In this document: piece by piece, positions 9,983 through 20,194 of the stretch | Numbering within the stretch: the first letter of the stretch is position 1 | Layout: each line of letters begins with the position of its first letter | Assembly (NCBI GenBank): GCA_011191985.1 | Contig: DUEU01000070.1 | Span: 19,043 to 54,572, forward strand | Origin: Dehalococcoidia bacterium | GTDB taxonomy: Bacteria; Chloroflexota; Dehalococcoidia; Dehalococcoidales; W111 | Direction: 5' to 3' | Length of the DNA: 35,530 nt | Notes under the pieces: generated by a model | Database searches by the model: none | What the model was told of the DNA's origin: nothing | What the model saw: only the letters and a program-made list of their open reading frames with translations | Made by a program: the position numbers and the translations under genes

Positions 9983-10276
9983 ATGTCTCGGTCGACAAAG
10001 AAAGGTCCGGCAGTTGATGCCAAGCTGGCAAGGAGAGCAGAGGCGGTCGCCCGCTCCGGTCAGAAGGCGGTAATAAAAACCTGGGCGCGCTGGTCTACTA
10101 TCTTACCCGAGATGGTAGGGCTGACCATCGCCGTACACGATGGCCGGCGGCATGTGCCGGTCTATATCACTGAGAATATGGTCGGGCACAAGCTGGGTGA
10201 ATTTGCGCCGACGCGAACCTTCCGGGGGCATGTTGCCAAGGCGGAGAGAGTCACCCAGGTAAGAAAGAGGAAGTAG
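9983..10276 (+). CDS. rpsS: 30S ribosomal protein S19
   Basis: This 97-residue head protein contacts S13. It opens [14 protein letters not shown] and contains [20 protein letters not shown] and [16 protein letters not shown] 90-base gap separates it from rplB; that gap holds a TTGACT but no well-placed -10 box. Confidence 0.96.
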   Translation: MSRSTKKGPAVDAKLARRAEAVARSGQKAVIKTWARWSTILPEMVGLTIAVHDGRRHVPVYITENMVGHKLGEFAPTRTFRGHVAKAERVTQVRKRK

Positions 10277-10295
10277 GCTTGAGGTCACGCTGCAC

Positions 10296-10643
10296 ATGGA
10301 AGTAATGGCCATATCTAAAGACACCGGGGTAACGGCGCGCAAGGTACGCCCGCTGGTGGACATGGTGCGGGGCAAGAAAGTAGACGAGGCGCTAAACCTG
10401 CTCCGCTTTGCGCCGACACCCGTAGCCAAGGTCGTCTCCAAGACGATTAAGTCGGCGGCGGCCAATGCCGAGAATAACTATCAGATGACACCTTCAGATT
10501 TGAAGATTGTCCGTATCTTTGCTGATGAAGCGCGCACTTTGAAAAGGTATCGTGCCCGGGCGCGAGGTCGGGCCAGCCCGATCCTCAGGCGCTCCAGCCA
10601 TATTACCGTTGTCGTTACCGAGCAGGAGGCCTATGGGACATAA
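10296..10643 (+). CDS. rplV: 50S ribosomal protein L22
   Basis: This 115-residue tunnel protein contains TARKVRPLVDMVRGK, the SAAANAENN block and the beta-hairpin RARGRASPILRRSSHITVVV. The start could be ATG 10296 or ATG 10305; the latter gives MAISKDTGV. The 3' end overlaps rpsC by 11 bases and contains the rpsC Shine-Dalgarno sequence. Confidence 0.95.
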   Translation: MEVMAISKDTGVTARKVRPLVDMVRGKKVDEALNLLRFAPTPVAKVVSKTIKSAAANAENNYQMTPSDLKIVRIFADEARTLKRYRARARGRASPILRRSSHITVVVTEQEAYGT

Positions 10644-11760
10644 AGTACACCCAACCGGTTTCAGGATCGGCGTCATCCGGGACTGGCAGGCCAAGTGGTA
10701 CGCTGATAAGCATTACCTGGAGTATATCCAGGAGGATATGAAGCTTCGGGAGGCTATCCAATCGGGGTATCCCGATACCGGTATCGCCCAGGTCGAAATC
10801 AGCCGCCAGGCCAACGAGGTGCTCGTCAATATCCACACGTCCCGTCCCGGGGTGATTATCGGGCGGGGGGGACAGCGCGTTGACGAGATGCGAAATCGCC
10901 TGGAGCAGGTCACCGGGAAAAGGGTGCGGCTGAATATTCTGGAGGTCCATCAACCCGAGCTTGACGCCACATTGGTCGCCAAGACGGTTGCCGAGCAGAT
11001 TGAGCGCCGTATTGCCTACCGCCGGGCGATGAAACAGGCCATTGCTCGCACCATTCAGGCCGGGGCCAAAGGGATAAGAATCAGCTGTGCCGGCCGGCTG
11101 GGGGGTGCCGAGATAGCCCGCCGCCAGATAATGCATGACGGGCAGGTGCCGCTGCATACTCTGCGGGCAGATATCGATTATGGCTTCACCGAAGCCCGTA
11201 CCAAACTGGGGCGGATTGGAGTAAAGGTGTGGGTATACCGGGGTGATATCCTGCCCGAACCAAAGGTGGAGGCACCTGAAGAGGCCGAGCTTGAGGCTGC
11301 CGAGCCGGTAGCCGAGGTCAGTGAGGAAGAAAAACCCGTGACCACCGAACCGGTGGCTGAGGTCAGTGAGGAAGAGAAACCCGTGGCTGCCGAACCGACG
11401 GCTGAGGTCATTGAGGAAGAGGAGCCCGTGGCTGCTGAACCGGTGGCTGAGGTCAGTGAGCAAGAAAAACCCGTGACCGCCGAACCGGTGGCTGAGGTCA
11501 GTGAGGAAGAAAAACCCGTGACCGCCGAACCGGTGGCTGAGGTCAGCAAGGAAGAGGAGCCCGTGGCTGCCGAACCGGTGGCTGAGGTCAGTGAGGAAGA
11601 GGAGCCCGTGGCTGCCGAACCGACGGCTGAGGTCAGTGAGGAAGAGAAACCTGTGGCTGCCGAAGCGGCGGCCGATGTTGGCGAAGAGAAAGAATCTGCT
11701 GTGGAGATAGTCGGGGACGATGTTACAGCCGAAGAGAGTAAAGTACCGGAAGACTCATAA
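10633..11760 (+). CDS. rpsC: 30S ribosomal protein S3 with acidic repeat tail
   Basis: This 375-residue protein is far longer than the usual 210-240. Residues 1-222 are a normal S3: [13 protein letters not shown], the KH-domain loop GVIIGRGG (73-80), and the C-terminal block [29 protein letters not shown]. From residue 224 the chain becomes eight near-identical 15-residue acidic repeats (consensus [15 protein letters not shown]) and a degenerate ninth, ending ESKVPEDS. The start is ATG 10633, preceded by AGCAGGAGG in rplV; upstream in-frame codons back to 10552 are not needed. The tail end overlaps rplP by 41 bases. The tail is probably disordered and solvent-exposed; its role is unknown. Confidence 0.95.
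   Translation: MGHKVHPTGFRIGVIRDWQAKWYADKHYLEYIQEDMKLREAIQSGYPDTGIAQVEISRQANEVLVNIHTSRPGVIIGRGGQRVDEMRNRLEQVTGKRVRLNILEVHQPELDATLVAKTVAEQIERRIAYRRAMKQAIARTIQAGAKGIRISCAGRLGGAEIARRQIMHDGQVPLHTLRADIDYGFTEARTKLGRIGVKVWVYRGDILPEPKVEAPEEAELEAAEPVAEVSEEEKPVTTEPVAEVSEEEKPVAAEPTAEVIEEEEPVAAEPVAEVSEQEKPVTAEPVAEVSEEEKPVTAEPVAEVSKEEEPVAAEPVAEVSEEEEPVAAEPTAEVSEEEKPVAAEAAADVGEEKESAVEIVGDDVTAEESKVPEDS
11302..11661 (+). repeat. 45-bp in-frame tandem repeat, 8 copies, in rpsC
   Basis: Eight consecutive 45-base units start at 11302, 11347, 11392, 11437, 11482, 11527, 11572 and 11617, each encoding one 15-residue acidic repeat. A decayed ninth unit follows from 11662. Units are nearly identical at DNA level, differing mainly at GAA/GAG, GCT/GCC, GCC/ACC and similar sites, which points to recent duplication or homogenisation. 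Copy number is likely to vary between strains. Confidence 0.95.
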
Positions 11761-12181
11761 AGGGCACCGTCGTGGTAAAGCCAATTCGGGGAATACCATG
11801 GTCTTCGGTGACTTTGGCTTACAGACGACCGAGGCGGCTTGGCTTACTAGCCGCCAGATTGAGGCGGCACGGCGGGCCATGACCCGCTATGTCCGGCGCG
11901 GCGGCAATATCTGGATACGTATTTTCCCGGATAAGTCGGTTACTAAGAAGCCGGCCGAAACACGCCAGGGTGGCGGCAAGGGTTCCCCGGACCACTGGGT
12001 CGCTGTGGTCAGGCCGGGTAGAATCCTGTTTGAAATGTCCGGGGTTAACATCGAAGCAGCCCGAGAGGCGATGCGCCTGGCTTCGGGCAAGCTTCCGGTA
12101 CATACCAAGTTTATTATCAGGCAGACCGGTGCTGTCAGCGGCGTTGATTCCCTGACCGGACAAGGAGTTAGCTCAAGTTGA
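11720..12181 (+). CDS. rplP: 50S ribosomal protein L16
   Basis: This 153-residue protein helps place tRNA in the A site. The N-terminus [19 protein letters not shown] and the [27 protein letters not shown] block are standard. ATG 11720 lies 41 bases inside rpsC. The conserved N-terminus leaves no later start, so the overlap is real. The stop overlaps the rpmC start. Confidence 0.96.
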   Translation: MLQPKRVKYRKTHKGHRRGKANSGNTMVFGDFGLQTTEAAWLTSRQIEAARRAMTRYVRRGGNIWIRIFPDKSVTKKPAETRQGGGKGSPDHWVAVVRPGRILFEMSGVNIEAAREAMRLASGKLPVHTKFIIRQTGAVSGVDSLTGQGVSSS

Positions 12182-12375
12182 AAGCTGAAGAGATTCGGGC
12201 ACTTAAGATCGAGGAACTGGCCAAGCAGCTAGAGGAGGCTCGTCAGGAGCTTTTTAACCTTCGCTTTCGGGCGGCTACCCGGCAGCTGGTGAACCACCGC
12301 GAGATTCCCAGGGTCAGACGGAATATCGCCCGGCTAAAGACCATAATCAGAGAAAGGGAACTGGGTATCAGGTAG
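12178..12375 (+). CDS. rpmC: 50S ribosomal protein L29
   Basis: This 65-residue, two-helix protein sits near the tunnel exit beside L23. It starts at TTG 12178, overlapping the rplP stop (TTGA), and contains the hallmark [16 protein letters not shown] followed by [13 protein letters not shown]. Confidence 0.95.
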   Translation: MKAEEIRALKIEELAKQLEEARQELFNLRFRAATRQLVNHREIPRVRRNIARLKTIIRERELGIR

Positions 12376-12385
12376 GTAATAGGCA

Positions 12386-12667
12386 ATGGCAGGTCAGCGT
12401 AAAGCTAGAACGGGACGGGTCGTTAGTGACCGGATGGACAAGACAGCGGTAGTCGCCGTGGAAACGTACAAGGAGCACCCGCTGTATAAGAAGGCGATTA
12501 AGAGGGCGGTGAAGTACAAAGCCCACGATGAGAAGAACGAGTGCCGGGTGGGTGATATCGTCAGGATTGTGGAAACTCGTCCACTGTCGAAACAGAAGCG
12601 CTGGCGGATAGCCGAGATAATAATCAAGGGTGAGGTGGTGGAGGTTAAACCGGAAGAAATCGTCTGA
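12386..12667 (+). CDS. rpsQ: 30S ribosomal protein S17
   Basis: This 93-residue OB-fold protein binds the 16S 5' domain. It carries [17 protein letters not shown] and the conserved [20 protein letters not shown] block. The C-terminus extends slightly beyond the usual length. Confidence 0.96.
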   Translation: MAGQRKARTGRVVSDRMDKTAVVAVETYKEHPLYKKAIKRAVKYKAHDEKNECRVGDIVRIVETRPLSKQKRWRIAEIIIKGEVVEVKPEEIV

Positions 12668-12682
12668 GGATTATCGAGAACA

Positions 12683-13051
12683 ATGATTCAGCGACAGACC
12701 AGATTAAAGGTGGCCGATAACACCGGGGCCCGCCAGATAATGTGTATTGGCATACCGGGTGGCACCAGGAAGAAATATGCCCGGGTGGGTGATATCATCG
12801 TTGCCTCCGTGAAGAAGGCAATCCCGGCGGCGGCGGTGAAGAAGGGGGATGTCGTTCGGGCGGTCATTGTCCGTTGCGCTCAGCCATACCGGCGTCCGGA
12901 TGGCTCTTATATCAGGTTTGACGAGAATGCGGCGGTAATATTGACTGATAAGAACAATCCTCAGGGGACCCGGATATTCGGCCCGGCGGCCAGAGAGCTG
13001 AGAGATAAGAATTTCACCAAGATTATTTCGCTGGCGCCCGAGGTTTTGTGA
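12683..13051 (+). CDS. rplN: 50S ribosomal protein L14
   Basis: This 122-residue, highly conserved protein forms an intersubunit bridge. It begins [17 protein letters not shown] and ends with [17 protein letters not shown]. The stop overlaps the proposed GTG start of rplX. Confidence 0.97.
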   Translation: MIQRQTRLKVADNTGARQIMCIGIPGGTRKKYARVGDIIVASVKKAIPAAAVKKGDVVRAVIVRCAQPYRRPDGSYIRFDENAAVILTDKNNPQGTRIFGPAARELRDKNFTKIISLAPEVL

Positions 13052-13371
13052 GGTTAGTAGTGAAGATCAGGAAAAACGATACCGTGCTGGTTATCACCGG
13101 AAAAGACCGGGGCAAGAAGGGTAAAGTACGCTTTGCATACCCAAAAGAGGCGCGAGTACTGGTCGAGGGGATTAACTTTATTAAGCGGCACACCCGGGCC
13201 AGGGGCCAGGCCCGGCAGGCGGGTATAATTGAGCGGGAGGCGCCGATTCAGGTGTCGAACGTCATGTTGCTGTGCAGCCGCTGTAACCACCCGGTCCGGG
13301 TCGGTTTCCGCGTCCTGGAGGACGGCCGGAAGGTGAGGATATGTCGCTCATGTCGTGAGGTAATTGATTAG
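13048..13371 (+). CDS. rplX: 50S ribosomal protein L24, zinc-ribbon form
   Basis: This KOW-domain assembly initiator has 107 residues from GTG 13048. GTG 13060 would give MKIRKNDTV, closer to the usual N-terminus, and is also possible. Cysteines at 76, 79, 99 and 102 form two CxxC pairs that should bind zinc, as in some other L24 proteins. The stop codon is immediately followed by the rplE ATG. Confidence 0.95.
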   Translation: MRLVVKIRKNDTVLVITGKDRGKKGKVRFAYPKEARVLVEGINFIKRHTRARGQARQAGIIEREAPIQVSNVMLLCSRCNHPVRVGFRVLEDGRKVRICRSCREVID

Positions 13372-13914
13372 ATGTCACGGTTGAAGGAGCAGTATCGCCA
13401 GGAGGTTGTGCCCGCCCTTATGGAGCGCCACAAATATAAAAATATGATGCAGGTGCCCCGGCTGGAAAAGATAGTGGTCAGTATTGGTCTGGGTGAGGCA
13501 ACCCAGAATGCCAAGGCGCTGGAGGCGGCTGAAGCCGACATGATGGCTATTTCGGGGCAGCACCCGGTAACTACCCGGGCCAAGAAGTCTATCTCTGCTT
13601 TCCGGGTCAGGGAGGGAATGCCCATCGGCCTGAAGGTAACCCTGCGTCGCCGGCGTATGTATGACTTCTTTGATAAGCTGGTTAACGTGGTGCTGGCCCG
13701 TATGCGTGAGTTTCAGGGAGTTTCCCGGAACGCCTTCGACGGGCGGGGCAACTATACCCTGGGACTGAAAGAGCAGACTTTTTTCCCGGAAATTGAGTAC
13801 GACAAGATAGATAAAGCGCGCGGACTGGAGATATCTATTGTTACCACTGCCAAAAAAGACGAGGAGGGTAGGGCCCTGCTGGAGTTAATGGGGATGCCCT
13901 TCGCCAGAGATTAA
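13372..13914 (+). CDS. rplE: 50S ribosomal protein L5
   Basis: This 180-residue 5S-rRNA-binding protein of the central protuberance contains the blocks [42 protein letters not shown] (read here in parts) and [24 protein letters not shown]. Confidence 0.96.
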   Translation: MSRLKEQYRQEVVPALMERHKYKNMMQVPRLEKIVVSIGLGEATQNAKALEAAEADMMAISGQHPVTTRAKKSISAFRVREGMPIGLKVTLRRRRMYDFFDKLVNVVLARMREFQGVSRNAFDGRGNYTLGLKEQTFFPEIEYDKIDKARGLEISIVTTAKKDEEGRALLELMGMPFARD

Positions 13915-13919
13915 GTAGG

Positions 13920-14105
13920 ATGGCAAAAAAATCCAAGATTGCTAAGTCGCTGCGCACTCCCAAGTACCGGGTGCAGCAGCATAATCGGTGTTATCTGTGC
14001 GGCCGGCCTCGTGCCTATATCCGCAAGTTCGGTCTGTGCCGCATTTGTTTCCGCAAACTGGCCCTTTTAGGCCAGATTCCGGGAGTGAGGAAGGCAAGCT
14101 GGTAG
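13920..14105 (+). CDS. rpsN: 30S ribosomal protein S14, zinc type
   Basis: This 61-residue protein is the short, zinc-binding form of S14, with C24-x2-C27 and C40-x2-C43. The sequence [27 protein letters not shown] at the end is diagnostic when read in its two halves around C43. It starts 5 bases after rplE. Confidence 0.96.
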   Translation: MAKKSKIAKSLRTPKYRVQQHNRCYLCGRPRAYIRKFGLCRICFRKLALLGQIPGVRKASW

Positions 14106-14112
14106 GGTAGCT

Positions 14113-14511
14113 ATGACTATTTCTGATCCAATAGCCGATATGTTAACCCGGATACGTAACGCTGTTATGTCCCGCCATGATTTCGTACCGGTACCGGCCT
14201 CGAGGGTGAAGCTGGCCATTGCCCGAATCCTCAAGGAAGAGGGCTTTATTACTGATTATGAAGTGCTTAGAGGTAAGCCGTACCGGGTAATTAAGATACG
14301 CCTCCGGTATGATGACAACAACCGGTCAGTCATCTCCGGTCTGGAGCGGATTAGCAAGCCAGGTTTGCGGGTGTACGTGCAGCAGAAAGAGATACCGCGG
14401 GTCTACGGTGGCCTGGGGATTGCCATCATTTCCACCCCGAAGGGATTGATGACGGGAAAGAAGGCCTGGCATTCGGGCATCGGCGGGGAGTTGTTATGCT
14501 ACGTATGGTAA
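14113..14511 (+). CDS. rpsH: 30S ribosomal protein S8
   Basis: This 132-residue protein opens with [15 protein letters not shown] and ends with the conserved [13 protein letters not shown] and [10 protein letters not shown]8 binds 16S helix 21 and represses spc operons in E. coli; no mimic site was identified here. Confidence 0.97.
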   Translation: MTISDPIADMLTRIRNAVMSRHDFVPVPASRVKLAIARILKEEGFITDYEVLRGKPYRVIKIRLRYDDNNRSVISGLERISKPGLRVYVQQKEIPRVYGGLGIAIISTPKGLMTGKKAWHSGIGGELLCYVW

Positions 14512-14532
14512 ACAGGACGGGGAGCATCGTCT

Positions 14533-15087
14533 GTGTCTAGAATAGGACGGAAGCCAATAGCGGTACCAGCCGGGGTAACGGTAAGTATTAAGGACGGTGA
14601 GGTCACGGTTAAGGGGGGCAAGGGAGAACTCAGCCGCCGCTTCGACCCCGACATGGCCATTACCCATGAAGAGAGTAGCCTGCTGGTGTCGCGGCCCAGT
14701 GATAGCAAGAAACACCGCTCCCTTCATGGCCTAACCCGGAGCCTTCTGGCCAACATGGTGGAGGGAGTGGCCAGCGGTTTCGAGAAAAACCTGGAAATAG
14801 TGGGTGTGGGTTATCGGGCGGAAAAAAGCGGCGACAAGCTGGTAATGCGCGTCGGCTATTCCCACCCGGTTACGGTTACGCCGCTCCCCGGTGTATCCCT
14901 GGAGATGGAGGGGGCAAACCGGATCAAGGTCGCTGGCATCAGCAAGGAGGTTGTCGGCGAGATGGCCGCCGAAATCAGGGCTATTCGCCCTCCTGACCGT
15001 TATAAAGGCAAGGGCATTAGATATGCCGGTGAGGTAGTCCGCCTTAAAGCTGGCAAGGCCGGTAAGGCTATCGGTAAGAAGAAATAA
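14533..15087 (+). CDS. rplF: 50S ribosomal protein L6
   Basis: This 184-residue protein lies near the GTPase-associated centre. It begins [14 protein letters not shown] after a GTG start at 14533, and carries the C-terminal [17 protein letters not shown] block. The stop overlaps the rplR start as TAATG. Confidence 0.97.
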   Translation: MSRIGRKPIAVPAGVTVSIKDGEVTVKGGKGELSRRFDPDMAITHEESSLLVSRPSDSKKHRSLHGLTRSLLANMVEGVASGFEKNLEIVGVGYRAEKSGDKLVMRVGYSHPVTVTPLPGVSLEMEGANRIKVAGISKEVVGEMAAEIRAIRPPDRYKGKGIRYAGEVVRLKAGKAGKAIGKKK

Positions 15088-15455
15088 TGACCAGAAAAAG
15101 TAAGACGAGAGTAGCGCGGCAGCTCAGACATGCTAGGGTAAGGGCCAAGATAGAGGGCACAACCTCACGGCCGCGTTTGTGCGTGTTCCGTAGCCTGAAC
15201 CACATCTACGCCCAGGTTATCGATGATTCGCAGCAACATACTCTGGCCTCGGCCTCCACTCTGGACGTGGAGTTAGCCGGCGAGCTTGCTGGCAAATCGA
15301 AGACCGCCCGGGCCGGTCTCGTCGGCTCACTGATAGCCAAGCAGGCGGTGGCCAGCGGGGTCAAAGAGGCCGCTTTCGACCGCGGCGGCTACAAATATCA
15401 CGGCCGGGTAAAAGCCCTGGCTGAGGCAGCACGGGCGGCCGGGCTTAAATTTTAG
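15087..15455 (+). CDS. rplR: 50S ribosomal protein L18
   Basis: This 122-residue 5S-rRNA-binding protein has [20 protein letters not shown] and the C-terminal [20 protein letters not shown] block. It is coupled to rplF through a 1-base TAATG overlap. Confidence 0.96.
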   Translation: MTRKSKTRVARQLRHARVRAKIEGTTSRPRLCVFRSLNHIYAQVIDDSQQHTLASASTLDVELAGELAGKSKTARAGLVGSLIAKQAVASGVKEAAFDRGGYKYHGRVKALAEAARAAGLKF

Positions 15456-15475
15456 GCGGGGGTACTTTAAGCACA

Positions 15476-15994
15476 GTGAAACGACCAATCAGTCAGATAG
15501 ACCCGACAGAACTGGCCCTAACTGACCAGCTTATTTACGTAAACCGGGTGGCCAAGGTAGTTAAAGGGGGCAAACGCCTCCGGTTCAGTGCTCTGGTGGT
15601 AACCGGTGATGGCAACGGACATGTTGGGCTTGGTCTGGGTAAGGCTACCGAGGTGCCGTCGGCCATCAGCAAGGGGGGCGCCATTGCCCGGAAGAGTCTG
15701 ATAAAGGTCAATATGGCGGGCACTACCATCCCGCACGAAATACAGGTCAAGTTCGGGGCGGCCCAGGTACTGCTGAAGCCGGCCGCGATGGGTACCGGCG
15801 TTATTGCCGGTGGCAGCGTCCGGGCGGTGCTGGAAGCCGCCGGGATTAAGGATATCCTTACCAAATCTCTGGGCAGTGCTAATCGTATCAATGTTGCCCG
15901 GGCAACGATACTCGCTTTGAGCAACTTGAGAATACCGGCCGAGGAGTTGGCCAGACGAAAGGCAGTGGCCGCCGGGGAGGCAACCGGTGGCTAA
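15476..15994 (+). CDS. rpsE: 30S ribosomal protein S5
   Basis: This 172-residue protein acts in decoding fidelity. It contains [37 protein letters not shown] and the C-terminal [16 protein letters not shown] block. GTG at 15476 is the start. The 3' end overlaps rpmD by 8 bases. Confidence 0.96.
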   Translation: MKRPISQIDPTELALTDQLIYVNRVAKVVKGGKRLRFSALVVTGDGNGHVGLGLGKATEVPSAISKGGAIARKSLIKVNMAGTTIPHEIQVKFGAAQVLLKPAAMGTGVIAGGSVRAVLEAAGIKDILTKSLGSANRINVARATILALSNLRIPAEELARRKAVAAGEATGG

Positions 15995-16181
15995 GCTGCG
16001 TATTACCCTGGTAAAAAGTGCTATCGGCTATGAAAAGAGCCAGAAGAGGACCCTAGCGGCCTTGGGGCTTCGTCGCCTGAACCAGTGTGTTACCCATAGC
16101 GACTCAGCCCCAATCCGCGGTATGGTGGAGAAGGTGAAACATCTGGTTAAGTTGGAGGCGGCCAGTGGCGACGCAGAATAA
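15987..16181 (+). CDS. rpmD: 50S ribosomal protein L30
   Basis: This 64-residue protein starts at GTG 15987 inside rpsE. It carries [28 protein letters not shown] in two recognisable parts ([17 protein letters not shown]) and overlaps rplO by 17 bases. Confidence 0.94.
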   Translation: MAKLRITLVKSAIGYEKSQKRTLAALGLRRLNQCVTHSDSAPIRGMVEKVKHLVKLEAASGDAE

Positions 16182-16632
16182 TCTCTCCCCGGCCCGTGGC
16201 TCTAAGAGAGAGCGAAAGCGGGTCGGCCGGGGCAATGGCAGCGGCTACGGCACCTATTGTGGGCGTGGCGTGAAGGGGCAGAAGGCCCGGGCCGGTTTCA
16301 AGATGCGGCCTGGATTCGAAGGCGGCCAGTTGCCGTTAATCAAGCGTCTGCCGCAGAAGCGAGGCTTTGTCAACATCTTCCGGACAACGTACAGTATCGT
16401 GAACATAAATGCGCTTAACCGGTTTGAGGCGAATAGCGAGGTAACCCCGGAGAAGCTGTTAGCCGCCGGGGTAATAAAATCGTTACATCATCCCGTCAAG
16501 GTTCTGGCTGGCGGTGAAATCAATCACCCCCTTACCATAAGGGCCAACAAGTTCTCGGCGGCGGCCAAAGCCAAGATCGAGGCTGCCGGCGGTAAAGCGG
16601 ATGAGGTGGGGCATGCGGCCGCGACAATCTAG
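16165..16632 (+). CDS. rplO: 50S ribosomal protein L15
   Basis: This 155-residue late-assembly protein has the glycine-rich N-terminus [20 protein letters not shown] and the [19 protein letters not shown] block. It starts at GTG 16165 within rpmD, and its 3' end overlaps the start of secY by about 20 bases. Confidence 0.95.
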   Translation: MATQNNLSPARGSKRERKRVGRGNGSGYGTYCGRGVKGQKARAGFKMRPGFEGGQLPLIKRLPQKRGFVNIFRTTYSIVNINALNRFEANSEVTPEKLLAAGVIKSLHHPVKVLAGGEINHPLTIRANKFSAAAKAKIEAAGGKADEVGHAAATI

Positions 16633-17926
16633 GCCCAGACTCCTCCAGGCAATGATTGACGCCTTTCACCTGCCTGACCTGAGGCGCCGAATCCTGTATA
16701 CCTTTGGTATTCTGGTCGTCTTTCGCTTCATCGCCCACGTACCCCTGCCTGGAGTGGACCAGGCGGCGCTGCAGGAACTGTTCTCGAGTAATGCCCTGCT
16801 GGGCATGCTTGATATATTCAGCGGTGGCGCCATGAGACGGCTCAGCGTGGCTGCGATGGGTGTTTATCCTTACATTACAGCCTCGATTATTATGAACCTG
16901 CTGGTACCGGTCATCCCCAGGCTGCAGGCCCTTGCCCAAGAGGGAGAGGCCGGCAGACACCGCATAAATTTGATTACCCACTGGCTCACGGTGCCGCTGG
17001 CCGGTCTTTCCGGTTATGGGCAACTGATGCTTTTCCGGACCTGGGGGGTAATCGGCAGCCCACCGGCACTGCAGATGGTAGCTATGGTAATGGCCATGAT
17101 TGCCGGCACCATGTTCCTGATATGGCTTGGCGAGCGTATCACCGAGAACGGTATCGGCAATGGCATATCCATAATTATCTTTGCCGGCATTGTCGCCGGT
17201 CTGCCGGAGATGATCCAGCAGGGTTTCCTGGCGGCGGCCACCGGTTTCCCCTGGGGACTGGTATTTTACATTATCATTACCCTGGCCACCACCATGTTCA
17301 TCGTCGTCTTCACCGAGGCGCATCGCCGCATACCGGTGCAGTATGCCAAGAGTGTCTTTCGCGGTGGCCGTATGTACCGGCAATCGGGTTCCACGCATAT
17401 TCCGCTGCGGGTAAACACCGCCGGTATGATACCGCTAATCTTTGCCGTCTCGATCGTGCTCTTTCCCGGTATGATTGCCGGCTTTTTTGACACCGGTGAG
17501 CCAAGTATTGCCCACACTATCAAGCTGATGTTCAGCCCGGATACTCCCATACCGTTAGGCCTGTTCTACTGGGGGCTTAACTTCCTGCTGGTGATTGGCT
17601 TTGCCTTCTTCTACACCATGGTCATCTTCGAGCAGCAGGACCTGCCCGGCGTCTTACAGCGTCAGGGGGGGTTCATCCCTGGCATCCGGCCCGGCAAGCA
17701 GACAGCCACCTATCTCAATCAGGTTATACGTCGTATCACCTGGGCCGGGGCGATTTTCTTGGCCATAGTGGCCGTGATACCATTTCTGGCCCGGGAAATC
17801 ACTAACGTTCAGCAAATCCAGCTGACTGGTATGGCCATGTTGATTGTGGTTGGCGTCGTTCTGGACACCATGAAGCAGCTGGAGGCGCAGTTGGTAATGC
17901 GGCGCTATGAAGGTTTTATCCGCTAG
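16613..17926 (+). CDS. secY: Preprotein translocase subunit SecY
   Basis: This 437-residue integral membrane protein forms the channel of the SecYEG translocon. Ten hydrophobic segments are recognisable. Family blocks include [13 protein letters not shown] near the N-terminus, ALGVYPYI-like [13 protein letters not shown], and [22 protein letters not shown] chose ATG 16613 because GAGG lies 6 bases upstream; ATG 16601 and ATG 16652 are in-frame alternatives. Confidence 0.95.
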   Translation: MRPRQSRPRLLQAMIDAFHLPDLRRRILYTFGILVVFRFIAHVPLPGVDQAALQELFSSNALLGMLDIFSGGAMRRLSVAAMGVYPYITASIIMNLLVPVIPRLQALAQEGEAGRHRINLITHWLTVPLAGLSGYGQLMLFRTWGVIGSPPALQMVAMVMAMIAGTMFLIWLGERITENGIGNGISIIIFAGIVAGLPEMIQQGFLAAATGFPWGLVFYIIITLATTMFIVVFTEAHRRIPVQYAKSVFRGGRMYRQSGSTHIPLRVNTAGMIPLIFAVSIVLFPGMIAGFFDTGEPSIAHTIKLMFSPDTPIPLGLFYWGLNFLLVIGFAFFYTMVIFEQQDLPGVLQRQGGFIPGIRPGKQTATYLNQVIRRITWAGAIFLAIVAVIPFLAREITNVQQIQLTGMAMLIVVGVVLDTMKQLEAQLVMRRYEGFIR

Positions 17927-17996
17927 TAAGGAGGGATATTATTAATCAGGTAGCGGGTCGTATATTTCTGCTATTGATACTTGTCAGGGATAGAGG

Positions 17997-18647
17997 TTGT
18001 ATATTATCCTGTTAGGTGCTCCTGGCGCCGGTAAGGGGACTCAGGCGGTCACTCTGGCCCGGGAGTTGAAGCTGGTGCATGTCGCTACCGGTGACCTGTT
18101 TCGCCAGGCGCTGGAGCAACAGACTGAGCTCGGGCTGCAGGCTAAGGAATATATGGAGAAGGGGGTGCTCGTCCCCGACGAGATAACGATACAGATGGTC
18201 CTGGAACGTATTCTTATGCCAGACTGTGATGGAGGGGCCATCCTTGACGGCTTCCCTAGGAATGTTAATCAGGCCCGGGCACTGGACGAGCGCCTGGCCC
18301 GGCAGTCCCGGGCGATAGACAGGGTTATTTATATCAAGGTCGCCAGGGAAGAGCTTATCAGTCGTTTGGGCGGGCGCTGGATATGCCGCCAGTGCCAGGC
18401 TCCTTACCATGAGGTAAACTCGCCGCCCAAAGTGGCGGGCAAGTGTGACCGGTGCGGGGGAGAGCTGTACCAGCGGCCGGACGATATGCCGGAGACTGTG
18501 GAGAAGCGGCTTGAGGTTTATTTTGAAGAGACGGCGCTGCTTATAGACTATTACACGCGGGCGGGCAAGCTGGTGGAGGTGGCCGGTGAGGGTGATGTGG
18601 CTGAGGTATCGGCAAGAATTGTTGCCGCCGTCAGGCATGCAGGTTAG
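17997..18647 (+). CDS. adk: Adenylate kinase
   Basis: This 216-residue enzyme interconverts AMP + ATP and 2 ADP. The P-loop GAPGAGKGT spans 7-15, and LDGFPRN marks the AMP-binding part. The long LID contains C130-x2-C133 and C150-x2-C153, the zinc-binding version. The start is TTG 17997 behind AGGGATAGAGG. It follows secY after a 70-base gap. Confidence 0.96.
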   Translation: MYIILLGAPGAGKGTQAVTLARELKLVHVATGDLFRQALEQQTELGLQAKEYMEKGVLVPDEITIQMVLERILMPDCDGGAILDGFPRNVNQARALDERLARQSRAIDRVIYIKVAREELISRLGGRWICRQCQAPYHEVNSPPKVAGKCDRCGGELYQRPDDMPETVEKRLEVYFEETALLIDYYTRAGKLVEVAGEGDVAEVSARIVAAVRHAG

Positions 18648-18655
18648 GCGAGCCA

Positions 18656-19405
18656 ATGGGTATAATTGTGAAGTCGGCACGAGAGGTTGCCGTTATGCGA
18701 GAGGTGGGCCGGATAGTGGCCAGGGTGCTGGAGGTACTGGTCGGGCAGCTGAGGCCGGGGATGAAAACAATAGAGTTGGATGAGATTGCCGCCAGAGAAG
18801 TGGCAAAACAAGGTGCCAAACCTTCGTTCAAGGGGTACCGTGGCTTTCCGGCTAATCTCTGTGTGTCCGTGAACGATGAGATAGTACACGGGATTCCCGG
18901 AGAGCGGGTTCTGCGGGAAGGTGATATTGTATCTCTTGACATGGGGGCGATTTATAACGGGTTTCAGGGTGATGCGGCGGTAACGGTTGGTGTCGGCGAA
19001 ATCAGCGCACAGGCGAGAGACCTTATCATGACCACTGAGAGTGCCCTGATGGCCGGTATCGCGGCCGCCCGCGCCGGGGCGACACTGGGTGACATTTCCG
19101 TGGCAATTCAGAACTGCGCTGAATCGAGAGGTTATTCGGTGGTACGTGAATACACCGGGCATGGTATCGGGCGGGATATGCACGAGGAACCGCAGATACC
19201 CAACTACGGTGTGGCCGGCTCGGGGCCAGTGCTGAAGAAGGGCATGACCTTCGCCCTTGAGCCGATGGTAAACATCGGTGACTGGCGTACCCGCGCTGAT
19301 AATGACCACTGGACGGTACGTACTGCCGATGGCAGTATCTCGGCCCATTTTGAGCATACCATTGCCATTACCGAGGGCGAGGCGGAGGTGCTTACTGTCG
19401 TCTAG
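18656..19405 (+). CDS. map: Methionine aminopeptidase, type I
   Basis: This 249-residue enzyme removes N-terminal methionine from new proteins. The five metal ligands are in place at D95, D106, H169, E202 and E233, and H79 is the conserved active-site histidine. There is no N-terminal zinc-finger extension. The order secY-adk-map-infA is standard. Confidence 0.96.
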   Translation: MGIIVKSAREVAVMREVGRIVARVLEVLVGQLRPGMKTIELDEIAAREVAKQGAKPSFKGYRGFPANLCVSVNDEIVHGIPGERVLREGDIVSLDMGAIYNGFQGDAAVTVGVGEISAQARDLIMTTESALMAGIAAARAGATLGDISVAIQNCAESRGYSVVREYTGHGIGRDMHEEPQIPNYGVAGSGPVLKKGMTFALEPMVNIGDWRTRADNDHWTVRTADGSISAHFEHTIAITEGEAEVLTVV

Positions 19406-19416
19406 AGAAGGAGACC

Positions 19417-19635
19417 ATGGCTAAGAAAGAGGCCATTGAGGTTGAAGGGATAGTGGTTGAGCCTCTACCTAACGGCATGTTTCGGGTCGAGTTGCCTAAC
19501 GGACATAAGGTGCTGGCCCACATCTCCGGTAAAATAAGGATGCATTATATAAAAATCGTACCGGGGGATAAGGTGCTGATAGAACTTTCCCCGTATGACC
19601 TGAGCCGGGGCCGGATTACCTATCGGCTTAAGTAA
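19417..19635 (+). CDS. infA: Translation initiation factor IF-1
   Basis: This 72-residue OB-fold protein occupies the 30S A site during initiation. It contains [38 protein letters not shown] and the end block [26 protein letters not shown] precedes the ATG. Confidence 0.97.
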   Translation: MAKKEAIEVEGIVVEPLPNGMFRVELPNGHKVLAHISGKIRMHYIKIVPGDKVLIELSPYDLSRGRITYRLK

Positions 19636-19651
19636 GGCTAGAGGGATTATT

Positions 19652-19765
19652 ATGAAGGTTAGGGCTTCAGTTAAGGCTAGATGTGATAAGTGCAAGATAA
19701 TAAGAAGGCGTGGGGTAGTCCGTGTTATCTGCTCTAACCCCAAGCACAAGCAGCGGCAGGGATAA
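19652..19765 (+). CDS. rpmJ: 50S ribosomal protein L36
   Basis: This 37-residue protein begins [15 protein letters not shown] and ends PKHKQRQG. C11, C14, C27 and H32 form the zinc-binding site of the C+ form. It sits between infA and rpsM as expected. It is easily missed because of its size. Confidence 0.95.
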   Translation: MKVRASVKARCDKCKIIRRRGVVRVICSNPKHKQRQG

Positions 19766-19786
19766 GATTCGGTAAGGAGGCAGGAG

Positions 19787-20176
19787 ATGGCGCGTATTGC
19801 CGGTGTGGACATACCAAGACATAAGCAGGCCTGGGTATCACTGCAGTACATCTATGGCATCGGCCCGAGCCAGAGCCAGAAGATTTTAGCTCAGACGGGA
19901 GTTAATCCGCAGACCAGGGTCAACGACCTTACCGAGGAAGAGGTCAATCGTCTCCGGGAGGTTATTGACCGTGAGCACAAGGTTGAAGGTGACCTCAGGA
20001 AGGAAGTCAACCTCAATATCAAGCGTCTTACCGAGATTGGCAGCTATCGGGGTACCCGGCACCGCCGCAACCTGCCGGCCAGGGGGCAACGGACGCGGAC
20101 CAATGCCCGTACCAAGCGGGGTTCTCGTAAGACGGTCGCTGGCCGTGGCCAGAAACGCGGCATGGCCAAGAAGTAG
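19787..20176 (+). CDS. rpsM: 30S ribosomal protein S13
   Basis: This 129-residue head protein contacts the P-site tRNA. It carries [28 protein letters not shown] and [19 protein letters not shown], with a basic C-terminal tail. GGAGGCAGGAG precedes the ATG. Confidence 0.97.
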   Translation: MARIAGVDIPRHKQAWVSLQYIYGIGPSQSQKILAQTGVNPQTRVNDLTEEEVNRLREVIDREHKVEGDLRKEVNLNIKRLTEIGSYRGTRHRRNLPARGQRTRTNARTKRGSRKTVAGRGQKRGMAKK

Positions 20177-20194
20177 TATCAGAAGGGGGTAAAA

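Noticed and set aside
10615-11463. Minus-strand frames rich in repeats opposite rpsC
   Set aside because: They are the antisense reading of the in-frame S3 repeat and have no independent support.
11302-11661. CRISPR array
   Set aside because: Units abut without spacers, keep a coding frame and are 45 bases long; it is a protein repeat.
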